In this document: positions 11,301-25,500 of the stretch, one piece after another | Numbering within the stretch: position 1 is the stretch's first letter | Layout of the letters: each line of letters begins with the position of its first letter | DNA from: Diadema setosum | Lineage: Eukaryota; Echinodermata; Echinoidea; Diadematoida; Diadematidae | Length of the DNA: 64,000 nucleotides | NCBI GenBank assembly: GCA_033980235.1 | Contig: CM067072.1 | Coordinates: 30,975,759 to 31,039,758, forward strand | Reading direction: 5' to 3' | Translations under genes and position numbers: made by a program | Notes under the pieces: model-generated | Told to the model about the DNA's origin: nothing | Databases searched by the model: none | Seen by the model: only the letters and a program-made list of their open reading frames with translations

Positions 11301-14300
11301 CATTTTCTTTGCTCATTTTTCCACCAATGAAAATCAAGATGCTTATGTGACTATTGTACTAAAGTATGAACATTAGCAACTTGTTAATCGGGCATTGAAA
11401 GATAAAATGAATGTTTGTGAACCATGTGACATACCAGGAGTTAAATATGACAACTTATCAGCCACCAAGAACCCCCCCCCCAAAAAAAAAAAAAAAAAAA
11501 AAATAGTATTGTCAGTTCTAGACATGTTTCTCTTTACTCAACTTCAGTATGTCCCTCACTTTATCCCATCTTCATCATTTGTTGGAAGACTTACCCAAAT
11601 CTGATGTAGATTACTTGGATACAGACTGTATATAGTTAATAATCTGTGTATGCTAAAGCATCTTACCTCCTTCGGGGCACATGATAGTTACTTTTCAATC
11701 AAACTGCTGAATGTACTGATAATTGTAACTGAGGTAATTCATGTTAGCAATGTTTTTGATGTGCGGAGATCACATTATATTCCCAACATAGAACTGTGTA
11801 ATGAACTACAAACAGTGTGTATGAAAAAGATGAGGCCCTAATGCCAAATGCCGAGGAGAAGAATTATGGTGGGGTTTTTATGCTTATCATGCCAAAGTAA
11901 AAGTTTCCACTATGCGACACGCAGAGTTGTAATTCAAATCAGTTGTACATATCCATGATGAACAAAACGAAAATCAATGAATGTTTGCCTTTGTCCACCA
12001 ACAGGAAACTCCAAATCCCTGAAGGTAGACCCAGCAGCAAATGACATCAATGTCCACCAGAGGCTGAAGGAGTTTCGACTGAGGGTTTACTCCTCCCACT
12101 ACATGACTCTTGTAGTCCAGTCAAGGGGTAAACAAAGAAACTAAGCACCAATTTGTCATCAAAGTAATGTCGTGGCAGTGCGGTAAACAAAGTAAAGAGT
12201 CATAGTGATCAATTATGAAGATGAAGATCTGGTCGATATTTTTGTGAGACTCTTCTCTCAGTTAGTTGGATTACACTCTCTTTATTTGATAGTCACTTGC
12301 TCTCTTGTTTTTGTCAGTGTTTAAACTCTCCAAGAATGTTGAGTATACAGATCAAAATTTTTCCTTTTTTTTTTCTTTTATTAAAATAGCAATGTAGCAG
12401 TTGATATAATGACCCAAAGGCAGTCTTTTGAATGCAGCATATGCAAAGGCATATGGAAAGAGGTATTGAAGACAAATGTAGTAACAGTGGAAATTTGGGT
12501 CTCATTTCAGAAAAGATGTTAGGATAGTGGTTCTTGCTAGAAAAGAAACTTCTTGTAGCAACAGCCAATCAGGGAACAGGATTCTTGTCATTATCATGAC
12601 ACTTGCCATTCTAGCAAGAATTGCTGCCATGGCAATGTTTTATGAAATGGAGCCGTATTGTCACCTCAGTAATGGGCTGCATTGAATCAATGATTATTTG
12701 TGTTCTGTTGGGCATTAACACCTAGGTGCCCTCTGTGTAGCAGGCTTGATGAGAGAATTACATCTGATAAGTTACTATTCATCACAGTTTGATTGTTCCA
12801 GTGAGAAAGTGAAGAAATGTTATCGTTGTTATGGTAGTACTGTATTCTCTTCCTTTTATATGCTTTGTTGTTTTGTTTTTTTTGCTATCACAGAATCACT
12901 TGATAATCTCGAAGAATGGGTCCGGGAAGCATTCAGTGATGTTCCTCACAAGTAAGGAAGATGCATTCAGTCATTTCTGCATCAAGTGCAGCTATTTACG
13001 CGTGATAGTTTGTATATTGCCTATTGAAATTTGCAGATAAGTAATAAGGTGAGATGAGATGAGAATAACCACTGATTCCAAAAAGATTTCAGTTTGTTTA
13101 TAACAGACTGCAATATGCCTACATTTGGAGAAATATTTATAAGCCAATGCAGCATTTATGTATGATTAAGACATGTGGAAATTTGGCTGGAAATTGAGTG
13201 GTGTTATTACATGATTGCAGTATGACAGAGTAAGAGTGGACTGCTTAGATTTAGGGTAATATGGAGGAAGAGGGGGGGGGGGGGAAGTACACAATTTATT
13301 CAAGAAATAAGTAGTTGTTGCATGATTTCAACAAAGCTCATATACCTACATGAACTTATCAGGTAATGGGTTGATCACATTTTTACCAAATCCAAATATA
13401 GCACACACAAAAAATGAATGCTTTACAGTCATGTTTCCTTTTTCTGTATGCACTTTATACCCAATAACATTCTGTTTTTGACAAATATAGTGCGGTCAGT
13501 ACCTAATGTATTTTTCTCTCTCATTGTGCCATTTGATGTACAAAAGCTTGATCATTATGTTGACCTTGTTTCCTCCTGAATGTGTACCAGTGGTTTAAAT
13601 CAGCCCAGCTTTGTGGACCATGGTCAGCCTTTCATGAAAGAAGAATTCTGCAAACTTTACAAAGGTATGCTATCACCCAGAGCACGAACTTCCAGGGTAA
13701 AATCTGAGTGATTTGGTGACATGTGCAAAATTGTGAATAGAACTCTGGTGGCTTGCATTGGCATCTGCATTTGAGCACAGCAGTGTCTTTTGTTTCTATG
13801 TTTCCCCTGACTGTGCCAAGTATTATGACACACACAGGATGAGAGAATGATGAACCAAAAGTTCTTTTGTCTGCGTCAGTGCATAATGAAAGCATATCTT
13901 AAAAGAGAAGGTTAATGCAGCATATTAAAGGGGCATAGTCCCGGTAGTATAGATGGCGCTGTTGATGATACTGCCGATCACCGTTAGCATTGATACGAAG
14001 ATTACCGAAGTTGAGCTGTCATCAAGAGTAAAGTGCGTAGGTGTTACTAAGTAACATTGCCTTTGTTGTCTTCTTTGCGCATCGCGCAGTCTGTAGTAAT
14101 GCCAGGGTGCGTGCATATGTGCTTGTTATTATGACATCACAAAAAAAGTTTGCTTAAGCTGTCATCCTTCTCAGCCGAATCATGAACCGAACTGTGATCG
14201 GACCACTGACTACAGTGAATCGGACTTCTTCGGACTCGGGAAAGTGGGCCAAAGCGTAAGCGCCAAAGAGAAGTCGATAGCGTAGGTATCTATAGAAAAC

Positions 14301-17300
14301 TTGCGCCGTGCGCCGGCGTACACATTTGACTAAAACACCGGGACCATGCACCTTTAAAGTTTAATCTTTATCACTTTGCCCAATTCTGATGCTTTTGTTA
14401 GCTACTGGATGAATTGGCATATCCCAGAAAGATGTGTAGCTCACTAAAAAGAAATGTAATGCTTTGAAAGGAGGGCATTTCAATACTCTTACTTATTTTT
14501 AGACATCATAATGTAGTGCAGGTACTTCTGCTAATAAACCCAGCATTTTAATGTTTCTTTATTATTTGAATTATATTTGTTATTTGAATATAAGACAGAA
14601 TGATAGAGGTTTCTATGTGAGTATTCAGATATTTAGAAAATGTTGTACCACCTCTGTCACTCTGTGTTCTCTTCCCAGTTGTACCAGTTGAAGACCTGCA
14701 TCAGTTAGACATCTTGTGGTCCCTTCCATCATTGCAGAAACATTACAGGTACAGAAAAGGATGCATTTCATTCGTTTGACACTGTTACAGAGCTGCCAAG
14801 TCTTCCTGATTGTGCATGAGGCTTCCTGAAAACATCAATGTCTCATATATAGATGACAGAGTTTAAAAATCTCCTTGATTTGGGAATCTCTTTTGCCCAC
14901 TGAGGACCATGTAACATGAAAGCGTCTCCCTGAATAATCTCTGAAATTTCCCTGATTAAGATGGGTGAATGTTGGCAGCCCTGCTGTTATCAAATGGATT
15001 TATGAATGCAGCCAATCTTTTGCTATAAACATGCATGGGAGTGCAAAAAATGCGCAGCACAAACATATAACTGTACTGTTTGTTATCATGTGGCAAATTA
15101 TCGATCGCTCTGTGCATTAGGCACAAACACAAACGATCACTTTCATTCACAGGGTCATCTGAACAGCCAATTGGAAAGTGGTCCCATTTGTATTGCAATA
15201 CTGTAAAACACAATATTTTCGCGGCATGAGATTTTTGTGAATTGGAGCCGACAGCATTTTTTGCGGCATGAAATTTTTGCGAGTTGCCTCTAACATTCAA
15301 TGCGTATAGTGTAGACAAGAACTTTCACGTGCATTTTTATTTCCCCAAATCTTGGCTCTCTCAAAATTCGTGAAATTAAAATACACACAAACATTCCTTG
15401 TTTTACAGTACATAGTTATACCAGTTGATCTTATACAGTGTAGTTCATAGACCCATTTTATTAAAGAAATAATGTACAGGTTTGAGCTTGTAATATTAGT
15501 GAAGATGCAGCACACTCACAGGTATTCACAATATTGTGCAACATTCACTCGGCTTTTCCTTGTGCATGTTTCACCATTGTAAATACCCTCAAGTATGCTG
15601 CATCTCCACTATAAGTGTTCTCACTTGTCCATTATTTACTCCATCTTAAATTCATGCTGACATGCCACATACTTGTAGTCTTACATATTCATGAATAGCG
15701 AATATTTGCATGAAGTGTGATGTCTATAGCAATCATATGGATACAAAAATCTGCATTTCTTTCTCCTCTACCAAATCTAGATGCAAACCTCTGCACTACC
15801 TGGGCTGGTTACTTGGACATGAGGGCAAAGGGAGCATCATGGCTTTGCTCAAGAAAAGGTCAGCAATATATCTTCTTATTCATCTTTAATAGAAAAAAAA
15901 AATAAATAAAAGAGTAATTTACTTTGTATCAGTGATTTTTTGTTGTTGTTGTTGTGTTTTCCATCAGCAGGAGACTGTGTAACACTTGAAATTGTTGTTG
16001 TTCTGAATGATATAATTATTGCATATTTTATGATATTCATAGAAAACAATCTACAATCTAAATGTGTTGATTTTTTTTGATCTTGTCACAATCTAGAGTC
16101 AGTGGAATACCAGTAACAGAAACATACTCCATTCTGTTTGCATTTTCTAGAAATTGTTGCTTTAAAAAGATTTTTTTTTTTAATACCAGGTAGTAGATTT
16201 TTGTAAACATTGCATTGTCAACTGTGTGTAGAAACTGCTTGCTGTCATTTTGAAAGCCAAATGAATATCACTTCATTGCTTTGTTGAAATTTTGTCAATA
16301 AAGTGGTAAATATTTTCACATCAATACAGTGAAAGATTTGCAACATGTTCATATCTATAATATTTTTTTTTTCAAGATAGCAAGAAGGAAAGCTGAAATA
16401 AGCTTGTGTTTATGTGATTTTTAAATCAAACAAGACATCATCAAATGAACCATAACACTATACAAATTTTCGAGCAGAACAATTAATGAGTTTGATGTTT
16501 TAAACTATGACTGCAGAGCTCTTGCATTGAGGTTGTACTGCGGGAACTCAGAAACCAGCACTGAGCACAATGAAACCTATGCTGCCTTCAGTTTCAACAT
16601 CGTCCTGTCAGATGAAGGCCTCAAACGAGTTGACGAGGTGTGAATCTAATCTAGACTCTTGTTTCGCCAGGAATATTGTGATACCAAGGGCAGCCTTGGG
16701 ATGGCCTGTATCTTTGATAGTGTGAATGCCCGTGGTTCCAAATGCTGTAATGCTCTTGGACAACTTCTTAAGGTAGTCTTGGCCCTTCCTTTGGCAGACC
16801 TACTTTTGGCGTTATAATTCATGTTAGGCCAAATGCAATACCAAAGCATCGCGAGGGATGAAGTAAGACGTCAGTGTGTATCTGTGTGTCACACTCCAGC
16901 TGTTTTGATACTAGTCTGTCATGGCATGCCAATTTCTCTCTCTTCAAAAGTGTGTTAAACATTCCAATGTTTTATCTTGAAAGTATATCTAAGAAAGAAA
17001 TCAATCAATTGTGTATTCTCCTGTGCAGGAAATTTTGTCCTCTTGTATTTGAAAGCCAGAATGTTGATCATGTCTATATGGGCATGAATTGTACAGAGTG
17101 TTACAAATTACCCATGCAAGAAAAATTCTCTATTTACATGAAGAGCGCCACTTTGATAAAATCTGTAAATGTTTTCATTTAGACTGACCTGAAATCAATT
17201 ATGTAAACATATAAAGGCCAACCTGGAGGCCAACCTGGCAGTGTAGTCGTAGTCCTAGTCTGTTCCTATCATAACCCAATGCCCCATCCACATTAATGAA

Positions 17301-17413
17301 TGCATTGGTTGTAAATATTACCCTTTCTTGACTGTGCGTGATGAGAAGCATATTGATATATATACCAGCAGGAGTGATGATTACAACATTATAGTTGAAG
17401 GATAATCATGCTG

Positions 17414-17446
<33 letters not shown>

Positions 17447-20015
17447 CTACTGACAGACTCACTGCAGTTAAGTGGCATCAAATGTCTAGATCATATACTT
17501 GTCCTGGCCAGTGATTGGTTTTAACCTGTTGAGGACGGTTTGATTTTGCTACAACACGTATTTCCCATAGACACCTGCCCGAGTATACTCGGGACTCATC
17601 CTCAACGGGTTAAGTGTTATTTGGAAAGACAATATTTTGACAAGTGGTATAAATGCCCTTGTATCATGGACAAGTAGTGACCTTTACAGTGGTCCTTGGA
17701 ATATTGTACAGGTAGCGGTCACTGTGGGATGATGTCATTGGGAGGTTTATTTCCTTAGTTTTATGTCTGTGTTGTATTGTGTTGTTTATTATGCAGGTGT
17801 TACTGATAATCTTTCAATACATCAAGATGCTACAGAAGGAAGGACCACAGAAAAGGTGACTTGGAATTGCAGCTAAAGCTTTTGCCACAATTCAGTTTGG
17901 TTTTCCTAGGATTCCAAAAGTGAAATAAAAAGGAGAAATTTTACCAATTTTTTTCTTACAATGATGCTGATGGTTATGATGGTGGTGGTGGTGATGATGA
18001 TGGTTATGATGGTGGTGGTGGTGATGATGGTTATGATGGTGGTGGTGGTGATGATGATGGTTATGATTGTGGTGGTGGTGATGATGGTTATGATGGTGGT
18101 GGTGGTGATAATGATGGTTATGATGATGGTGGTGGTGATGATGATGATGGTTATGATGGTGGTGTTGGTGATGATGATAATTACAGTACACTGTACCTCC
18201 TTACTATGGGTGCTCAATAATTGATTGTTTTACTATCACTGAACTTGTGATATGTTGTTATGTGGAATGTGAAACTTGTGATGTATGTATGTATGTAATG
18301 TGTATGGATGCAGATTCACTGAAATACTGTATACCAGGTACCTCGTGATATAAAAGGAGGCCTGCAAGCAAAAGTAAGGCAAACCAAAGTGGATCTCATT
18401 TAAATAATCTGCCAAAATCAATGCAAACATAGGGTTGGTAAAAGCAGTAGAATCTAAGGCAGAGCAGGTCACACCTGAATATATCTCAAGTGGTATTGGG
18501 AGTACTCACAGTATTTATGTCTTTATCTCTTTGATATCATTCTCTCTCTTTGCAGGATATTTGATGAAATCAAGACTATAGATGACAATATATTCAGGTT
18601 CTTCTCAGAGGTTTGTTTAGTTGTCATTTTTTACACTATTTAACTTTGAGGCTTGAGATTGCTCACACTACACACTGTTGAACTCGAGTTTAAAGATAAT
18701 ATGAAGTTTTGGTACCTTTACAAAGTTTCCCTGAGTTTGCCTTGTCTTAGTTTGTGTTTCAGGTTAAAGTACCTTTCATATAACCAACACAGTGAGACTT
18801 ACTCGCCCCAAAGTGCTCTCATGTCTTAGTAATCATGCAATAATGGTTTCGGATATTATTGACGCTGGACAACGTCAATAAATACTAACGGCTCGTTCGA
18901 ATCGTTCGAATCTTTATATAGCTCCCTCAACGATCATTCTGCGTGTAACTCGTGAGAACCGGATCGCCAGCACAGAACTTGTGTAGAGTTCTGTGACCGC
19001 CAGTTATCCGGGCAGTGCCGCAGCGCTAACACTCCTCTGAAGCTGTTTGTGCGATGCGGTAATGCGTGCATGCATCGCATGCGAGCGGTATGTACAGTGC
19101 TGACAATGCGTGATCACAGATTATGGTACATGAGGCGAGGATGTACGACTTGTGTGTACTAGGACTAGTAGTATGGTACACGAAGACGGGTTTGACATAG
19201 AGCAGCCATTGCAGGAGGGAAACAAAAACAAATACGAAGACCATAAACAGTGGTCAATCCTGCCGGAGGGGAAAAAAAGACGAGTATAGCTGCGGCAACT
19301 TTGAGGCGATCAGATATGCATCAGTATACTTTGTATACTAGGCGCTGCGTTTTACCATGGAGCTACCAAATAGCTCCATGGTTTTACTCACCACCGGCCA
19401 CCCTGGTTAGAGGCTCGTTATACAGCGAAGCACGGATTATACATACAGATTGTACGCGCACACAACTTGACAACATTGCGGTGGTGAGAAGTGACTTGCT
19501 GTACTGCCAAATAAGACAGTAGTTCGTACATGATATTTTAATGTAGTTAGATAATTTTAATATTGTCTGAATTCATATGTTGGTAAACACTCGTGATTTT
19601 AGAGGCTCCACTACAGTGCTAGACTATCACGCGGGCTTGCTATCATCTATCTTGTAAGCAGCCTTAGCATGCCCTGTTCCAGCAGTCGATCGTTTACCGG
19701 GGAGACGGGAACTCTCTATTCATTCAGTGCTGTACATGAACACAAATTTAGACATCACCTCAACCAGCTCCCAGCCCGACCAGATGCATGCATGAATGCA
19801 ATACCCGCTCGCGCTGGTTTACGTTTGGAACAGCAACACACACACACGCACACACACACATACACACACTCACACACACACACATACATACACACACACA
19901 CACACACACATACTCACAAGCACACTGACACCAGGGAGTGTTCCAGTCCACCTGTCTTGACACGGGTACAGAAATAGATCGAACGTGTATTGACCTTGAG
20001 TCGGGTCAGACTTAC

Positions 20016-20048
<33 letters not shown>

Positions 20049-21412
20049 AGAAGAAACCACGCTAGAGATGGAGTGATCAGATTGCAGGGAGAGAGAGAGA
20101 GAGAGGGAAAGACACATTTTCACAAACCTTATGACGCAATCGTGGAGAACAGTGCCAGTAGCTCCATGATACAGTCGAGGATGGAATCAGAGCTTGAAGC
20201 TCCTTGATGGAATAAAGCCCATCCCATACTCACGACTATAGGACTGACAGAGTTTGGATCCTGAACAAGTCACAGCAGCTTCAGCATAAACGAGTTGTTT
20301 TTTTGTTTTGTTTTGTTTTTTCAAATCCACAGTCGGACGGTCATAGTCGTGAGTCGTATTCCAATAGTGTGCGTCGGGCTTAGGATATGTAGGTCACTCT
20401 TTGGCCTTTAGTTCGGCCTGCACTAATTTATTCATTTATTTATTTTATTATTTTTTTTTTGTATTTCAAAGTTACGTTGGTGTTTTCACTATGCAGATGG
20501 TGCATTATAGTAGGCCTATGATAAGTGGCCTATTGGCCCCAAAACATGATTTTAGACTGAAAATAATCCGAGTTACGTGTTGTTGTTGTTGTTGTTGTTT
20601 TTTTTTTTTTTTTTTTTACATACAGATTATATTCAGATTGACAGTGTATATCATTAATCGATTGATTTTCAAGGAAAATGGACTTACCGGATTATTTTTT
20701 TCTTTCGAACACGCTCTTCTTCCTTCAAAGAAACACAAAACCTCCACATTCAACCCCAAAGGGAGTAAAATCAAGCTGCGCATACCGAGGTTGAGGCAAC
20801 ATAAGTAAATCCAAGTTCTGTGAGTTTCAGAGGAATATCGCAAGATCTTGTGGGTGGTATACTAGTACTTTAGTAAGCTTCAGTTTGATTGTAGTTATGA
20901 ACTACCTATTTACGACGCCAGTGTAGCCACGGGTATGAGCATGTCGCTGTAATATTGTGGGACACAACAGAAGCCTGCAACATTGTGAGCGACATACTCG
21001 AGAATTGGCGACATGCATGTTCTAAATATATAAGTGTTTTCAAATTTGTGAAAAACACGTGTAAAACTTGTGGAACGACAAGCTCATATGTTGGCTGAAC
21101 TCTATTTTATTTTTATTATTTTTTTTTTTGTAAAGAATATTTTATTCTCCATCAAAGGTATTTCGTTTATGCATCGATACAAGGTACTCCATCATCTTTT
21201 TATTGTTTTAGGGGTTTTCGTATTGACAAAGTCGAGTATTTGGCTGCAAAAATTGCGGTGAGCTACCTGTGGTGTATGGCTAGTGCGTGTTCCACGTGTT
21301 TATAGGGCATAGTGAAAATTCAAGGAAAAAAAAAAACCTACAACCCAAACGAATTGAAACAGAACGCGCAGTGGTACGGGGAAAAGACACTGCGTGCGAA
21401 CATCTCCTTTTC

Positions 21413-21443
<31 letters not shown>

Positions 21444-22501
21444 CTAGAAATGTCGCTACGGCGACAGGTGTATGCCTCCGCAATAATGCATGGTTCTCCT
21501 AATAGGTCTATAGTACAATGTCTTGACAATGTGTGATGACAGTTTCACACAATTGGCAAGATATTAAAATGACAGGTTTGCCACAAATGTGCTGAATGTT
21601 CACTTTCCTAGAACTATCAATTCGATGAATGATTAAAACGTCAGAGTGCAGGTATATTTGGGGGAACTGATGATTTTTACTTGACTTTTGACCCTTTTAT
21701 AAGTTTATGCATTGAGTAATTTTCAAGGTATTGAGAAAAAATGTAATTTCAGTATCAAATGGTAAAATAGTATTATCTAAACCTGTCCTTTGACCTTTGA
21801 CCTCACAGTTCCAAAGAGAATCACTGTTAGGTAGAACATGCATAAATATGTAAGTTTCATGATAATACCTTCAGTTACTTTTGAGATATGGAGGAAGAAG
21901 TGCAATTTAGCACTTTCACTTGACCTTTGACCTTTTGACCTTTGACCTTTTGGCAAGAAACTTCCCGCAGAATATATATTGGGTTATACATGCATACATC
22001 AAGTTAAAAAATCCTTCAGGCATTGCATAAATATAAGAAAAGTAGTGATATTTTGAGGAGTTGACCTTGAACTTTGACCCCTGACCTTTGACCCATGACC
22101 CCAACTTCCCTAGATAATCACTGCCCATCGGTACATATATATACATGACATACATACATAAACATACATATTCCATGAAGATACCTTGAACCATTTGCGA
22201 GATATGGAGAAAAACATGAAATTTCAACCTTTTTTCACAAAATAACCTGTGACCTTTGACCTTTGACCCCGTGACCCTACAATCCAAACAAAGTATCATC
22301 CCCCAGGATATACCCTCATACCAAGTTTGATGCAAAACCACCTCACGGTTCTTGAGATATTGACAAAAACAAAACGGGACGGACGTACGGACGGACGTAC
22401 GGACGGACGGACGCCCCGAAAACAATGCCTCCGGCCACTTCGTTGGCGGAGAAAAGAGAAAAGAGCAAAATCCCACGATAGCAAGGTGCCACAGACTTGG
22501 C

Positions 22502-22535
<34 letters not shown>

Positions 22536-25500
22536 TAAACCACAAATCCGCGCGGTGGCGCATTCCTGCTGAGGTCATAGAAAGTCTGGGGCCTGCGGGA
22601 ATGAAAAGGATGTTTCGAAGCGAGCTCAAGTCGAAGACTCCGGGGAAGACCGCTGGCAGGATTGCAAAGATTACCTGATTCTACATTTCTTTCAATCAAT
22701 TGGCGTAAAATAATATTATTTTTTATATTTTCTTTATATCTTCCCTGAAATATATCCCACTGCCCTCAAAAGGGGGAAGATTCTCTATCATTATTCTTTC
22801 TTTTCTGACGGTGACTCAGAGGTGCTTGATTATAAAAAGGGAAAATCATGTTACTGTTCGTCACTCTGCAAGTTCGTTGTTCTGAGAGAGAAACACTTTC
22901 ATTATTTTTATGGTTCCTTGATTCGAACACGGGTGTTCGTTCATCCTGAAACGAAATAAATTTCGTACCACGTATAGGGCCTAATTCGTTTTCAGAATAA
23001 AAATGTTCGGATTATAACTAACGCCTTCATATTCGGAGCAACAAATGGATCTGGAACAGAAATTTGGGGACCCGGATTGACGAACCTTATACATGACGTG
23101 TACTTATCCCCCAAAGTAATGGATACCGTGCAAAGAAATTAACGATGTCAAAAAGGGAGATTAGTTTCCCGCCAATTCCCCCTTCCGTCAATACTATAAG
23201 GCTCCTACTTCGGAAGTATAGGTCTGTCTCTCGTTGCTCGATAAAGAAAAAGAAAAAGAAATGAACAACGTCAAAATAAACCAGAACAGAATAAACGCAT
23301 GTTCGCCTATCGTGGGGCATCTATGCAATACTGTTACCTTGAATAATGATATCCTCACCCTCGCCATCGTGTAATTCCTATATAAGAAAGCAATTAATAA
23401 TTATGTTTTGCACTGGATGTTATGAAAATGTATGTGATCTGGTATCCCGACGTAATGTAAATGATTATGTTACATGAAGAGGGCTGTGGGTGGGTGGTAT
23501 TCGAATACTGTTTTGTATAATTATGATTTCGTTATGTGTAGATTATGTGCGTATAATAAGAGTTTCATTTTAAATGGAGTTTCAATCAATTTAATTATTC
23601 ATGTCAAATTGGATTCCTCGGAAGACCATCACGACCATGAATGCCGAGTTGCGAGCAGGGCAATCCATACGTTTACCTTTGGTTATAATACCATGTTATT
23701 ATAGTTGAAATGTATCATTGATACCTTGGGACTTTACGGTGAATCATTTATTAACAGACAATCAAATATATCCCACTGCCCAAGGGGAAACATATCAAAC
23801 TAAGAATTACATTCATTTTTGCTTTTACGATTTCCCCTCCCGTCTGACAATTATTTTCTGAAACATCCACCAGTGCCTGACGTAGAATGTTTATTCCGAA
23901 GGTGATATCCGACAATGAAGTACAAAGGCTTGATACTCCGATGAATTAGAATCACAAGCTTACGCAATGCTATTTTACGAAGAACACTCTTCGGATATAT
24001 GTTGAAGATTAGTGCCTAAACATTACCTATAAACCAAAACAATCGTAGCATATGTATACTAGCTAGGCCTTCTAAATAACCAATAAAACATTTGAACGAA
24101 TTAATAATTGCCTATAAATAATCGGCAGCACCCCTCAAGTATTTCAAGAAACAACTATATGTCTTGTGCAAAACAATTCCTTCATATTTTTTGAATGTGG
24201 CAAGATATAATGCGAACATGAGATTGTGAGTTATAAGAACAATTTCAATATTGAGCTGAGTTCAGCAGATGTCATAAAATATCTTCGGATCTCGTTCATG
24301 AGGACATGCCAGCAGAATTTGGGTAATTAATGAAATGCAGCCATTTCCACTGGAACTAATGGTAGATCAATGTTATTGCCGTATCCTTGGAGTAAAATGT
24401 CGCCGGGGCGCGGGACAATTCAGTGTGGTGTCTTCGAAGGAAACATCGCCGGAGCAAGTGTCGGTGGTTCAGTCGTCGGCGGAGCAATCATTGTCGACGG
24501 AGCAGATGTCGTTGGGGTGATGTTGCGGAGCACATTCTCGCGGAGCGAATTAATGTCAGTGGAGCATAAAGACTGACCTCTCTTTGATACATACGTATAC
24601 TCATGGACACAAAAGAAACATTAGCCAATGGTATAAAGGGTATAGTGGTCGGATATTTCCATCGCCTTGATGTTACCATTTTGCAAAGAATCTACAAATT
24701 TTAGTAACATACATTCACCAAAATTAATGTCATACCGTACATTTCTGGATGCTGAAAATAATTAGAAACTGACCTATTTCACTCAGCGTGACAAAGGTGA
24801 AAAGTTTACGTTTTCTCTGTTGTTCCGGATTAAAGAAAAAAAAATAACGTCACCATGATTAATTTCCTATTATGACAATGTGTGGGAAGGGATAATGTGT
24901 TATTCATATTTTTTTGCGGTACATCAATTGATGCGACTTGACTTGACATCATCTTGAAGTTCATCAGGACGTGTTTCCAGTGACGTTCATCTACTGGTGC
25001 TATATAGGGACAGCATGTCATGTTTCCGGAGCGTTGTTCAATCTGTTAAAAACAATATAATAAACATACATAACGATATGTGCACAGGAAATTACAATCC
25101 TCTGATAATTTATGACAATAATAATGAGATGTGATGTTTATGGCTTATTTACAATACATTGCACTCCCGTTACAACGAACACGGTAATAACGAAGCAAAA
25201 CTTCTGTTCCCAAAATGTTCGCCATTAAAGTCTGTGTTAAAAAAAAAAAATCGCTTATAACAAACACGTTAATAGCGAAATTTTCGTTATAACGAAGTCT
25301 TTTCCGAGCGCCACTGACAAAGAAAAACAAAAGAAATGAGCTCTGTTATAACGAAATGCGGATCGCTTCCGAAAATACGTAGCGGAACAAGCATTTATAG
25401 CGTCTCTGCGTGGGCGAATGCTTCACAATACTGCGTTTTCGATCCGTGTGTCACGCACAAGTTTTCGAGGAGAACTTGCATTATTGTTAAACAATCTGAC

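Noticed and set aside
17892..18224. Histidine-rich, isoleucine-rich and Met/Val ORFs
   Set aside because: Low-complexity translation of a minisatellite in NRDC intron 13.
19760..20123. Cys/Val and Ser/Leu/Phe-rich ORFs
   Set aside because: Translations of (CA)n, poly-A and (GA)n tracts.
21916..22629. 237-codon - strand ORF
   Set aside because: Runs through the TGACC repeat and the poly-G tract (poly-Pro), with no recognisable domain.
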